The notes below the pieces were generated by a model. That model did not search any database, was not told where the DNA came from, and was given only the letters and a program-made list of their open reading frames with translations. Made by a program: the position numbers and the translations under genes. DNA of 18,858 bases from contig JAYVNY010000077.1 of the NCBI GenBank assembly GCA_043758205.1, positions 1 to 18,858 of the forward strand, written 5' to 3'. Below are positions 1-7,513 of the stretch, one piece after another (positions within the stretch are counted from its first letter, which is position 1; each line of letters starts with the position of its first letter). The stretch is from JANNGC01 sp043758205 (GTDB taxonomy: Bacteria; Verrucomicrobiota; Verrucomicrobiia; Limisphaerales; SIBH01).

Positions 1-53
1 TTCTGAATCAGATGGTGGCGCTCTCACGAGACGCCGCTACAGCACCCGCCGAG

Positions 54-88
54 CTTGGACTTTGGACCTTGGACTTTGGACCTTGCTC
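54..88. repeat. Heptamer array YTTGGAC overlapping the start of the cytochrome-barrel gene
   Basis: Four exact units alternate CTTGGAC and TTTGGAC (54-60, 61-67, 68-74, 75-81), followed by a degenerate fifth, CTTGCTC (82-88). Three heptamers equal seven codons, so in the gene's frame the array encodes a seven-residue period, WTLDLGL, which forms the hydrophobic leader. Heptamer arrays of other sequence form the arms of inverted repeats elsewhere in this window. By analogy this may be the right arm of such an element, with its left arm upstream of position 1. Confidence 0.8.
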
Positions 89-2473
89 CTCGCCGCATCC
101 GTCAACGCCGCCGAAATTGATCTGACCAAACTTCCTCCGCCCTCAACCGCTCCGGTTGATTTTGCGCGCGACATCAAACCGATCCTTGAAACGTCCTGCC
201 TCCGCTGCCACGGCGCGGAGAAACCCAAGGGCCGCTTGTCGCTCGCCACGCGCGAGGCGGCGTTGCGCGGCGGCAATGAAGGCATCGACATTCTCCCCGG
301 CGACAGCGCGAAGAGTCCGCTCATTCACTACATCGCGCGACTTGTGCCCGACATGGAAATGCCGCCGGAAGGAAAAGGCGACCCGCTCACGCGCGAGCAA
401 GTCGCGCGGCTGCGCGCGTGGATTGATCAAGGCGCGGCGTGGGAGAAGTTCGATCCCGACGCACTCTACGCGGCGCAGCAGCCGCAGTTTTCGTTCACGC
501 CCGCAGTGCGCTACGTGACGGTGAGCGGCAACGTGCGCCAGTTTCAGGAGCATCAATGGGTGCGGCGCGGCTTCAGCGCGGGCGTCTCGGATTTCCGCGT
601 CACGCAAAAGCGCCACGACGGCGTGAACGTGATCGTGGAAGGCCGCGCGCTGACCGACGACTACAAGGTCACGCTGGATTTGCGGAAGCCAGACGAATGG
701 TTCGCCCGTGGTGGTTTTGAGATGTTCCGCCGCTATGACAACGACACCGGGCCGTATCATCATTTTCAGCCCAACGGTTTCTCCACACCGGTGCGGAACC
801 TTTACTCGCTCCACGACGACCTCGAAACGGACCTCGGCAAAGTCTTCCTCGAGTTCGGACTGAATCGCCCCGACTGGCCGCGCGCGGTCCTCGGCTACGA
901 GTTGCATTTCAAACACGGCGAAGAAGCCACGCAACAATGGGGGCCGGTCACGCAAGGCACCAGCGGCGGCCCGGTCACACGGAACATTTATCCCGCACGC
1001 CGCGAGGTGAATGAGGAGACGCACGTCGTGCGCCTCGACGTGTCGCACGAGATCGCGGGTGTGCGCCTGGAAAATAATTTGCGCACGGAGTTTTCTGATC
1101 TGCAAAGCACGCGCGCCAGCGCCGTTGAGTTTCCGGCGGGCGCGGCGTCTCCGTCCGCGTTCACGCTCACGCGCGAATCGCAGGACCAGGTGCAGTTCGC
1201 GAACGCGCTGCACGGCGAGAAATCCATTCGCGACTGGCTGCTCGTCTCGGCGGGGTATCTCTTCAGCCACTTCCGCGCGGACGCGACGTTGGATCAAACG
1301 AGCGTGGATGGCGCGGGCCGGCCGGCGGCGGGAAATTTTTGGACAGCGAACAACATCGTGCTGAAGGAGTCCACGCACGTCTTGAACGCGAACGTGCTGG
1401 CCGGGCCGTGGGCGGGCTTTACCGCTGCGCTCGGCGTGCTCAGCGAGTGGTCAGAGCAGACTGGCTACGGCGACGCGAACTATCGCAGCGGCGATCCGAA
1501 CGACCCGAGCGCCGGCGTGCCGGACGCGCCGGGCCTGGTGCGCAGCGACATTGATCGCACGACGGTCGAGGAGCAGTTCACGCTGCGCTACACGACGATT
1601 CCCATGACCACGCTTTTCGCCGAGGCGCGGTGGCGGCAGGAGCGCAGCGGGAAGTTCGAGGAACAGTTCGGCGGCGATGACTTTTTGCGCGACACCGACG
1701 CGCGGATTGACTGGGAGAATTACCGTGCGGGCTTTCACGTTTCGCCGCTGCGCTGGGCCGCGCTGCACGCGAGCTATCAGCATCGCCGCCACGAAAGTGA
1801 TTATGACGACGAGCGCGACGAGCAACCGCACGGTTCGCCCGGCGACGGCTACCCGGCCTTCATCCGCGCGCGACAGAGCGTGAGTGATCTAGTGGAAGCG
1901 CGCCTGACGCTGCGCCCCGCGACGTGGCTGCGGACCACGCTGAGTTACCAACTCGGCGTCACGGATTATCATACCACCACCGATCCGACGCGCACCATCG
2001 GCGCGCAAACTCCGGGGGGCACGGTGTTCGCGGGCCAATACGACTTCGCGACTTACAGCGCGAACATCACCATTACGCCCGCGCGGCGGTGGAGTCTGGC
2101 CGGCACGCTTTCTTACCAGCCCTCACGCACGCGCACTGAAGACCAGGGCAGCGCGGCGGTGGCGACGTATCGCGGCGATCTTTACAGCGTGATGACGCGC
2201 GCCACTTACGCCGCCGGTGCGAAAACGGACTTGAGCGCGAGCTACAATTTTTCCACCGCGCGCTTTGGTCAGCATCAGTCCGGCGCAGGCGTGCCGCTGG
2301 GGATGGACTACGATTTGCACGGCGTGCAGTTCGGCGTCTCGCATCGCCTGAGCACGAACATGGTGGTGGGCGCGCAATATGGTTTTTACCGCTACGAGGA
2401 ACCGACTGCGCACGGCTTCAACGACTACGCGGCGCACGTCATTTTCGCGACGCTGTCGGTGCGCTGGCCGTAA
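62..2473 (+). CDS. PSCyt1 cytochrome c domain fused to a large outer-membrane beta-barrel (5' end uncertain)
   Basis: Counting from the TTG at 62, the product is 803 residues. A hydrophobic leader (about 3-17, ending VNA) suggests export. Residues 34-125 match the planctomycete-type cytochrome c domain (PSCyt1): FARDIKPIL, one haem-binding CLRCH at 46-50, and PDMEMPP at 97-102 offering a possible methionine ligand. From about 145 to the end the protein is a series of amphipathic, aromatic-rich beta-strands separated by Asp/Gly/Arg-rich turns and ends in SVRWP, as expected of an outer-membrane barrel. Its size resembles MtrB/PioB-type porins, but I cannot confirm that family. PSCyt1 is usually followed by DUF1549/DUF1553 domains, which are absent. 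Electron transfer across or at the outer membrane is an inference. No ATG lies in frame before residue 98 and the frame is open to the window edge, so translation starts at TTG 62, at TTG 83 or upstream of the window. There is no Shine-Dalgarno. The stop lies 9 bp from the stop of the convergent phosphatase gene. Confidence 0.75.
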   Translation: MDLGLWTLLLAASVNAAEIDLTKLPPPSTAPVDFARDIKPILETSCLRCHGAEKPKGRLSLATREAALRGGNEGIDILPGDSAKSPLIHYIARLVPDMEMPPEGKGDPLTREQVARLRAWIDQGAAWEKFDPDALYAAQQPQFSFTPAVRYVTVSGNVRQFQEHQWVRRGFSAGVSDFRVTQKRHDGVNVIVEGRALTDDYKVTLDLRKPDEWFARGGFEMFRRYDNDTGPYHHFQPNGFSTPVRNLYSLHDDLETDLGKVFLEFGLNRPDWPRAVLGYELHFKHGEEATQQWGPVTQGTSGGPVTRNIYPARREVNEETHVVRLDVSHEIAGVRLENNLRTEFSDLQSTRASAVEFPAGAASPSAFTLTRESQDQVQFANALHGEKSIRDWLLVSAGYLFSHFRADATLDQTSVDGAGRPAAGNFWTANNIVLKESTHVLNANVLAGPWAGFTAALGVLSEWSEQTGYGDANYRSGDPNDPSAGVPDAPGLVRSDIDRTTVEEQFTLRYTTIPMTTLFAEARWRQERSGKFEEQFGGDDFLRDTDARIDWENYRAGFHVSPLRWAALHASYQHRRHESDYDDERDEQPHGSPGDGYPAFIRARQSVSDLVEARLTLRPATWLRTTLSYQLGVTDYHTTTDPTRTIGAQTPGGTVFAGQYDFATYSANITITPARRWSLAGTLSYQPSRTRTEDQGSAAVATYRGDLYSVMTRATYAAGAKTDLSASYNFSTARFGQHQSGAGVPLGMDYDLHGVQFGVSHRLSTNMVVGAQYGFYRYEEPTAHGFNDYAAHVIFATLSVRWP

Positions 2474-2482
2474 GCGGACGGT

Positions 2483-4522
2483 TCACGGCGCGCTGCGCAG
2501 GCGGAAGAGTTGCGGGCTGTTCGTGGTCGCCACGGTCACGGCCTTTCCACCGGGGAAATTTGCCACCGCGCCCGCGGCCGGCAGCCACGGGGCGGCGGTC
2601 AGGTTGGTCTTGCGTTCCAGTTGATAGTTCAGCAGCGACGACGGCCAACTGATGACTGCGTTCGTTCCCACGCGCGCGATCTTCAGCACGGGCGGGTTTT
2701 CCTTGATGATGGTGAAGGTGTCATCCACCGAGCCGGACGAGGTGAGGAACGTGGCGTCGAGCCGCTGGCCGGTGACGTCAAGGACCAGCGAGCCGTAGGT
2801 CAGCGTGGAATAATAATTGGCGGGATGATTCAACAAGCCGTTGCCGCCTTGCCCGCCGGAGCTGCCATCCACGATGTGGACCACGCCGCGGTTCGCGCCT
2901 GCCGCGCCGGCGGGTTTCACGTATGGGCCGGTGCCGTTGGTGCGTCCGTCGCCGCTGTTAATCAAGTTGGCCGGTGTGAGCGTGGAGGAAGAGCCGTAGT
3001 GGCCGTTCAAGAAATAGGAGCGTTCGTAGGCATGGCTGTGGCCGGTCAGAATCAGGTCCACGCCGTGCGCCTCGAGGATGGGCAGAATGTTCTGGCGCAT
3101 CTGGATCAGCTCACTTTCCACATCGGAGTTGTGCGAGCCTTTTGTGTACATCGGGTGATGGAAGAAGACGATGAGCCAGTCCTGGGTGTTGTCCTCGAGG
3201 TCTGCGGTCAGCCATTGCGCCATCACGCTCGTGGACGTGCGAAACGCGGCGGTCATGGAGTCGAGGCAGACGAAGTGGATGTTCGCGTAGTTGAACGAGT
3301 AGTAATGCTCCGTGCCGCTCGGCACTCCACCCGCCTGGCCTGCGGCCGGTAGCGTGAAGATGTTGTAGTAGGGATGGTCTTGTCTAAACGCCGGTGCATC
3401 ATGGTTGCCGACTGTCGGCCACACCACGGTCTGCCGGAAGATCGTGGGATACACCTCGAAGCAATACGCCTGATACTCGTTGTCCTGACCGCTGTAATAA
3501 GCGTTGTCGCCCAGCATGAGCCACACGTCCGTGGGGCGGCTGCCGGTAAAATTCGCGTAAGCGTCGCGCACTGCGTATTGCGCGGGGAAGCCCGTCCCGA
3601 AATCGCCGATGGCCCAGATGCGCACCGGTTGCGGCGTGCCCGGCACCGGCGCGGTGGTGAAAAAGTAGGAGGCGTCGCCCGCCAGCTTCTGCCCCGTGGT
3701 TCCGATGTCGTAAAAATATTTCGTGAACGGGCGGAGGTTCGAGAGCGTAATTTCGTGTTCGGTGACCTGCGCCGCGCTGCTGGTGCTGAAATTCAAATTC
3801 CCCGCGTTGGTCCCGAAGCGCACCCGCGTGTCCGTCGGTGTCTGCGTGCGCCAGCGCACCACGATGTTGCTCGAGGTGCCGACTTGCAGATACGGCCCGC
3901 GCGTCAACGCGATCGCGTTGCCTGTGAGTTGCAAATCAAAACTCAAATCCGGACTCGCCGGCTCGTATTGATGCACCTCCACCGCGATGACGTTGACACC
4001 TTCCACGAACAGCGCGGGGCCGAGGGTGAATTGCACCGCGACGTTTTCCTCGGGGTAAGTGAGTCCCGCGAGCGCGAAGGTTGCATACTCGATGGTTCCA
4101 CTGGGCAGATTGTCGCGCACCACTTCGAGGCCGTTCACGTACACCACGGCCCCGTCGTCGCGCAGCAGGCTGAGCGTGAGGGAGGCGTACTGTGCCGGGT
4201 TGGTGATGTTGACGTAGGTGCGGAAGTAGGTGGTGACGAACTTGTGCTCGTCGTCCGGGCCGTAGCTCACGATGGTCCCTTCGTCGCCATCGCCGTAGCC
4301 GAGCTGGCCTGGGCCGACGGTCCAAGCGCCGTCATCGTAATCGGGGGCAAACCAGTTCACGCCCGGCCGGTTGCCCGCATCAAAGTACAGCCAGTCGGAA
4401 TTCCACGGCAGCAGCGTAGTGGCGGCGAAGAGGCCGGGGGCAAACCACGCGGCCACGACCAGCGCGAGAAATCGAACGACGGCTGGCGACCGGGCCGGCT
4501 GGGAAAGTGCAGGTGCTTTCAT
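2483..4522 (-). CDS. Secreted purple-acid-phosphatase-like metallophosphatase
   Basis: Predicted binuclear-metal phosphoesterase of the calcineurin-like / purple acid phosphatase superfamily, 679 residues from the ATG at 4522. Order of parts: signal peptide (about 14-33, ending LFA); a beta-rich, galactose-binding-like region (about 40-200); a fibronectin-like purple-acid-phosphatase N-terminal domain (about 205-290, starting TRGPYLQVGTSSNIVVRW); a catalytic domain (about 300-510); and a C-terminal beta-sandwich tail (about 610-679, ending QLFRLRSAP) that I associate with secreted verrucomicrobial proteins. Metal-binding motifs are all present: GDFG 306-309, GDN 338-340 followed by AYY, GNHD 372-375, HH 455-456 and GHSHAYER 494-501. 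The enzyme should act outside the cytoplasm on phosphomonoesters; its substrate is unknown. An ATG at 4528 and a TTG at 4567 are alternative starts; 4522 was chosen because it gives a compact signal peptide. It is convergent with the barrel gene and may be read with the TPR gene or from its own promoter. Confidence 0.88.
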   Translation of the reverse strand: MKAPALSQPARSPAVVRFLALVVAAWFAPGLFAATTLLPWNSDWLYFDAGNRPGVNWFAPDYDDGAWTVGPGQLGYGDGDEGTIVSYGPDDEHKFVTTYFRTYVNITNPAQYASLTLSLLRDDGAVVYVNGLEVVRDNLPSGTIEYATFALAGLTYPEENVAVQFTLGPALFVEGVNVIAVEVHQYEPASPDLSFDLQLTGNAIALTRGPYLQVGTSSNIVVRWRTQTPTDTRVRFGTNAGNLNFSTSSAAQVTEHEITLSNLRPFTKYFYDIGTTGQKLAGDASYFFTTAPVPGTPQPVRIWAIGDFGTGFPAQYAVRDAYANFTGSRPTDVWLMLGDNAYYSGQDNEYQAYCFEVYPTIFRQTVVWPTVGNHDAPAFRQDHPYYNIFTLPAAGQAGGVPSGTEHYYSFNYANIHFVCLDSMTAAFRTSTSVMAQWLTADLEDNTQDWLIVFFHHPMYTKGSHNSDVESELIQMRQNILPILEAHGVDLILTGHSHAYERSYFLNGHYGSSSTLTPANLINSGDGRTNGTGPYVKPAGAAGANRGVVHIVDGSSGGQGGNGLLNHPANYYSTLTYGSLVLDVTGQRLDATFLTSSGSVDDTFTIIKENPPVLKIARVGTNAVISWPSSLLNYQLERKTNLTAAPWLPAAGAVANFPGGKAVTVATTNSPQLFRLRSAP

Positions 4523-4548
4523 GTGCATGAGCAGGTTGTGTGCGGAAT

Positions 4549-4576
4549 AGATTACAAGAGTAATCAATTATGACAA
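4549..4576 (-). promoter_or_regulatory. Candidate sigma70-type promoter for the phosphatase gene
   Basis: On the minus strand, TTGTCA (plus positions 4571-4576, 5/6 match to the -35 consensus) is followed after 16 bp by TAATCT (4549-4554, 3/6 match to -10). The local sequence is notably AT-rich for this window. Transcription would begin near 4542, giving a leader of about 14-20 nt before ATG 4528 or 4522, which argues against the TTG at 4567 as the start. Confidence 0.35.
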
Positions 4577-4707
4577 TAACTAAGTGGGGCGCGCGGCGGG
4601 CCGGGGCACCCGGAGACTGTTCTTGGTTTCCAACTCCCTCTCCTCCCTCGGGCCTCGCAGGTCAAAGGAAGCAGAGCTGCGGCAGGCGTGAGTCCGCGTT
4701 AAGGCAT

Positions 4708-5547
4708 TCACGGCTTCGTCGGCGCGTTCGTCGCGAGCGAGGCGCGGATGCGCGACTCCAGTTCGAGCGTCATCCGGGTGCCGCGATGCGCGGGGGGCAG
4801 GCGGTTGATGGCTTCGAGGGCGGCGAAATAATTGGTCCGGGCCTCGGCCTCGCGGCCGGCCCCGCGCAGAATTTCCGCGCGGCGCACGAACCACGTCTCC
4901 TTCCGTTGCAGCCGGGCCATGACCGTGTCCGTGCGGGCGAGGGCCGCGTCCGTTTTTTTCAGCGCCAGTTCCGCGTCCACGGCGGGCAGTTGGAGCGTGA
5001 CAATGGGGCCGAGCCGGCGGATGCCCTCGTCCAGCCCGCGCAATGCCTCCTGCGGCTGACCCAGCGCGCGCCACGCGGCGGCGCGCTCGATGAACAGCTC
5101 GGGGTTGGGCGTGGTGCTTAACTTGATCGCCGACGTGAAATCTTCAATGGCCGCCGCCGGGCGCTCCAGCTTGACCAGCACGCGCGCGCGCGCCGTGTAA
5201 GCCTCGGAATCCGGCGGCTGGTCGGCGAGGTAGCGGTTGAGCGGGGTGAGCGCGGACTGCGGCTGACCGGCGTCCAATTGCACCTGGCCGCGCAGGAAAT
5301 CCACCCGCTTCAAACTCCGGTCGAGCCGCGCCACAGTGTTCAAATCCGTGAGCGCGTTCGTGAAGTCGCCGTCAATGCGATACAACTCGGCGCGCTGGAA
5401 ATAGAGCGATGCGTTCGTGGGCGCGCGCTGGATCTGCCCGGTGATTTCCAAGATGCGCGGGTGCAAATCACCGTGCGCGAACGCCGACGTGGCGCTGAAA
5501 CCGCACGCGAGCGCGAGAGTGAAAATGAGTTTCGGAAACCTCACCAT
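4708..5547 (-). CDS. Exported tetratricopeptide-repeat protein
   Basis: A 279-residue protein with a clear signal peptide (MVRFPKLIFTLALACGFSATSAFA, cleavage near residue 24) followed by helical TPR units. Units are recognisable at about 46-80 (SLYFQRAELYRIDGDFTNAL), 81-114, 115-145 (AYTARARVLVKLERPAAAI) and 151-180 (FIERAAAWRALGQPQEALRG), with weaker ones at about 190-250. It lacks any enzymatic motif, so a protein-binding scaffold in the periplasm is the likely role; its partner is unknown. The frame is open back to 5877 inside the DUF3500 gene, but the ATG at 5547 starts the signal peptide and leaves a normal 61-bp gap after the DUF3500 stop, so it is preferred. It is probably co-transcribed with DUF3500. 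The 185 bp between it and the phosphatase start hold no further gene. Confidence 0.85.
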   Translation of the reverse strand: MVRFPKLIFTLALACGFSATSAFAHGDLHPRILEITGQIQRAPTNASLYFQRAELYRIDGDFTNALTDLNTVARLDRSLKRVDFLRGQVQLDAGQPQSALTPLNRYLADQPPDSEAYTARARVLVKLERPAAAIEDFTSAIKLSTTPNPELFIERAAAWRALGQPQEALRGLDEGIRRLGPIVTLQLPAVDAELALKKTDAALARTDTVMARLQRKETWFVRRAEILRGAGREAEARTNYFAALEAINRLPPAHRGTRMTLELESRIRASLATNAPTKP

Positions 5548-5608
5548 GCCCGCCAGCTTACAGACGTGGTTCCCGCGCGGCCAGCGCCAAGGCGCACGGT
5601 CGCACCGT

Positions 5609-6631
5609 TCACTTCCCGTGCGGCGTTTCCGCGTAGTGTTTGCGGAGCAGGTCTTCACCGAAGTCATTGTCGAAGTCGCGCCAGACGGCGTGGACGTGGT
5701 TCGCGTTGTTCTGCGTGTTGTCGTATTCGATGAGGAAGGTCGGTCCCTGCACGCGGTAGTAATGCGGGTCGCCCTTCTCCAGTCCGCCCGCCCAGGCGAA
5801 ATACACCTTGTCCCATCCCTGCTTCTTAATCTTCGCGAAGTCCGCGTCGGCCAGATCGCCGCGCAAGCGTCCGACATAAAGTTTCACCAGCGCCTGCAAT
5901 TGCGCCTTCTGCGCGGCCGTCAGTTTCGGCGCGGCCAGACCGGCGGTTTCCAGCGGCGTGACTTTGCGTTTCGCGACGGTGATGACTTCCGCCGGGGCCT
6001 TGGTGTCGAAGACTGCCGCCTGGCGCTGTTCGGCGTTCAACGACTTCACGAGCGCGCGCCCGAGGTCTTCCTCATCGCCGAGCACGCGCAGACCCTGGCG
6101 CGGTCCGCTGCGGACTTCGCCCGGATTCGTGCCCATGAACGACGGCGTGCCGGAAAACAGCTCGCCTTTCACCACCGTGAAGTTCTGCGAGAAATGATGC
6201 CCCTCGACGCGCCAGCCCCAGGTGCCGGTCGCGGACGGCGTGCCGAAGATGGAGAAGTAATAAAGCTCGTGGTCGCGCACCATCGTGCCTTTGCCCGCCT
6301 CCAGGTCTTTGAGAATGTCCTCGAGGCTGATGATGTTTGTGGCCTTCGCATAGCCTTGGGCGCTCAGTCCGCTGCGGAAGAGCGTGTGCGCGAGCTGGCG
6401 TTGCGCTTCGGTCATGTCTTTGAGCGTCAGCCCCTTCCGCACCTTGGGGATGAAATGCCAGTCCAGCCGTTCGTCGCCTGGCAATTCAAACGTCGCCTTG
6501 GCGCGCTGCTCCGGGCGGAGGGAGTCCAGAAATTTGCCGGCCGCAGCCGCCATTTCCTCGCCGGCCACATGGGCGCGGGAGAACGGAGCCAAGGCCAGCG
6601 CGAGCAGCGCGACGAGCAGGGTTGGTTTCAT
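5609..6631 (-). CDS. DUF3500-family exported protein
   Basis: A 340-residue protein with a signal peptide (about 1-20, ending SRA) and the hallmarks of the DUF3500 family: GTWGWRVEGHH at 136-146 and a C-terminal YDNTQNNANHVHAVWRD at 303-319. The histidines, aspartates and tryptophans in these motifs would suit metal or ligand binding, but the family's function is not established. There is a weak internal duplication, with SLRPEQRAKATFEL near 37-50 recurring as SLNAEQRQAAVFDT near 197-210, the linker helix typical of this family. It is the first gene of a leftward set of three exported proteins (DUF3500, TPR, phosphatase). It is divergent from the DUF151 gene, with 148 bp between the starts. 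No Shine-Dalgarno precedes the ATG. Confidence 0.88.
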   Translation of the reverse strand: MKPTLLVALLALALAPFSRAHVAGEEMAAAAGKFLDSLRPEQRAKATFELPGDERLDWHFIPKVRKGLTLKDMTEAQRQLAHTLFRSGLSAQGYAKATNIISLEDILKDLEAGKGTMVRDHELYYFSIFGTPSATGTWGWRVEGHHFSQNFTVVKGELFSGTPSFMGTNPGEVRSGPRQGLRVLGDEEDLGRALVKSLNAEQRQAAVFDTKAPAEVITVAKRKVTPLETAGLAAPKLTAAQKAQLQALVKLYVGRLRGDLADADFAKIKKQGWDKVYFAWAGGLEKGDPHYYRVQGPTFLIEYDNTQNNANHVHAVWRDFDNDFGEDLLRKHYAETPHGK

Positions 6632-6667
6632 ACCGGCAAGTCAATGGCAATGCCGGGCAAAGGCAAC

Positions 6668-6681
6668 TGGAAAATTTTCCA
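6668..6681. promoter_or_regulatory. 14-bp perfect palindrome in the divergent spacer
   Basis: TGGAAAATTTTCCA is a perfect palindrome centred between 6674 and 6675, 37 bp upstream of the DUF3500 start and about 100 bp upstream of the DUF151 start. Its position between two divergent genes and its two-fold symmetry would suit a homodimeric regulator. No regulator gene is in the window and only one copy was seen, so this is a candidate operator at best. Confidence 0.3.
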
Positions 6682-6744
6682 CCCCGGTTGTCGCAAGATC
6701 TGTGTGCCGTTTTTTCCCCGACGAGTCCGCGCGTACTGGCACGC

Positions 6745-6772
6745 TTGTCTTTTGACTGACGCGACCTAGACT
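6745..6772 (+). promoter_or_regulatory. Weak candidate promoter for the DUF151 gene
   Basis: TTGTCT (6745-6750, 4/6) and TAGACT (6767-6772, 4/6) are separated by 16 bp. If used, transcription would begin at about 6779-6780, essentially on the A of the DUF151 start codon, giving a leaderless message. The absence of a Shine-Dalgarno is consistent with this, but each hexamer is only a partial match. Confidence 0.25.
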
Positions 6773-6779
6773 GGTTTGC

Positions 6780-7238
6780 ATGAAGTCTGAAGTTGTGCCC
6801 GTGGAGATCCGCGGAATTCTGCCCGCGAACACCGGATGCGCCATTTTTGTCGGGAACGACAAAAAGGTTTTCGTCATCCAGGTGGAGAACGCCATGGGTA
6901 GCATCATCGGGAACTTCCTGCGTGACGTGCCGAAGGAACGCCCGCTGACGCATGACTTGATGAACAATGTCTTCCGCGGCTTCAACATCACGGTCGAACG
7001 CGCGGTCATCACCGAGTTGAAGAACTCGACCTACTTCGCCCGTCTCGTGCTTCAGCAGCAGAATGAACTCGGGCGCAAGCTCGTGGAGATTGATGCACGG
7101 CCGAGCGATTGCCTGGCGCTGACTTCCGCGCAAAAGCGTCCGCTCTTTGTCTCCACGCCGCTCTTCAACCAAGTCGAGGACATGACCGAGGTGCTGGAGC
7201 GCATCAACGAAAACGGCGGCGAGCCGGAGGCGGAATAG
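6780..7238 (+). CDS. Bifunctional nuclease family (DUF151) protein
   Basis: A 152-residue single-domain protein matching the DUF151 / bifunctional nuclease (BFN) family in length and motifs. It has the N-terminal VPVEIRGI strand, RPLTHDLMNNV at 54-64, and the family signature IDARPSDCLALTSAQKRPLFV at 104-124, where most relatives read D.RPSDAIALA. The Ala-to-Cys and Ala-to-Thr changes within the signature are mild. BFN proteins have been described with nuclease activity in plants and occur widely in bacteria and archaea; the cellular role in this organism is not known. It is cytoplasmic, with no signal peptide. The gene is monocistronic in appearance: divergent from DUF3500 and separated from holA by 275 bp containing a promoter and an inverted repeat. 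Confidence 0.9.
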   Translation: MKSEVVPVEIRGILPANTGCAIFVGNDKKVFVIQVENAMGSIIGNFLRDVPKERPLTHDLMNNVFRGFNITVERAVITELKNSTYFARLVLQQQNELGRKLVEIDARPSDCLALTSAQKRPLFVSTPLFNQVEDMTEVLERINENGGEPEAE

Positions 7239-7252
7239 TGCGGGCGCTCGTT

Positions 7253-7280
7253 TTGACAGCGAGTTGTTTCACTGTTCAAT
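7253..7280 (+). promoter_or_regulatory. Candidate sigma70-type promoter for holA
   Basis: A consensus -35 hexamer TTGACA (7253-7258) is followed after 16 bp by TTCAAT (7275-7280, 4/6). Transcription would start near 7287 and give a leader of about 227 nt that contains the whole octamer inverted repeat at 7325-7450 before the holA start codon. Confidence 0.4.
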
Positions 7281-7324
7281 CACGGCAAATGAGGAACGTA
7301 TCCGCCATCATGCAGCCAGCTTTC

Positions 7325-7450
7325 AACGCAGAGACGCAGAGGCGCAGAGAGGAAAAAGTTGAGGCAGTTAAAGGCAGTGCCTCTTTCTTTCTGAAGATAA
7401 TTTTTTCTTCCCCCCCTCTCTGCGCCTCTGCACCTCTGCGCCTCTGCGTT
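7325..7450. repeat. Octamer-based inverted repeat (GCAGAG family), copy 1
   Basis: The left arm (7325-7352) is AACGCAGAG followed by ACGCAGAG and GCGCAGAG units and then AGG. The right arm, read on the other strand from 7450 backwards, begins identically with AACGCAGAG and carries four such 8-bp units before AGAGG. The arms are purine-rich on one strand, end in poly-A or poly-G tracts, and enclose a loop of roughly 45 nt. The element lies in the 275-bp spacer between DUF151 and holA. A second copy of the family is at 12643-12740. Confidence 0.85.
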
Positions 7451-7513
7451 ACAAATTGGTTTCTCCATTTCAAGGCCGGTCTTGAAATTCTCGTGCCATT
7501 TGCTTCCTGAATT

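Noticed and set aside
3374..4573. 399-residue open frame on the plus strand opposite the phosphatase gene
   Set aside because: It is antisense to a gene with all catalytic motifs intact, and its translation is low-complexity Arg/Val/Ala typical of GC-rich shadow frames. Similar long shadows at 143-1378, 7280-8497, 11087-12121 and 16743-18269 were rejected for the same reason.
5548..5877. Long N-terminal extension of the TPR protein into the DUF3500 gene
   Set aside because: It overlaps a well-supported gene in another frame and would bury a clear signal peptide that begins at 5547.
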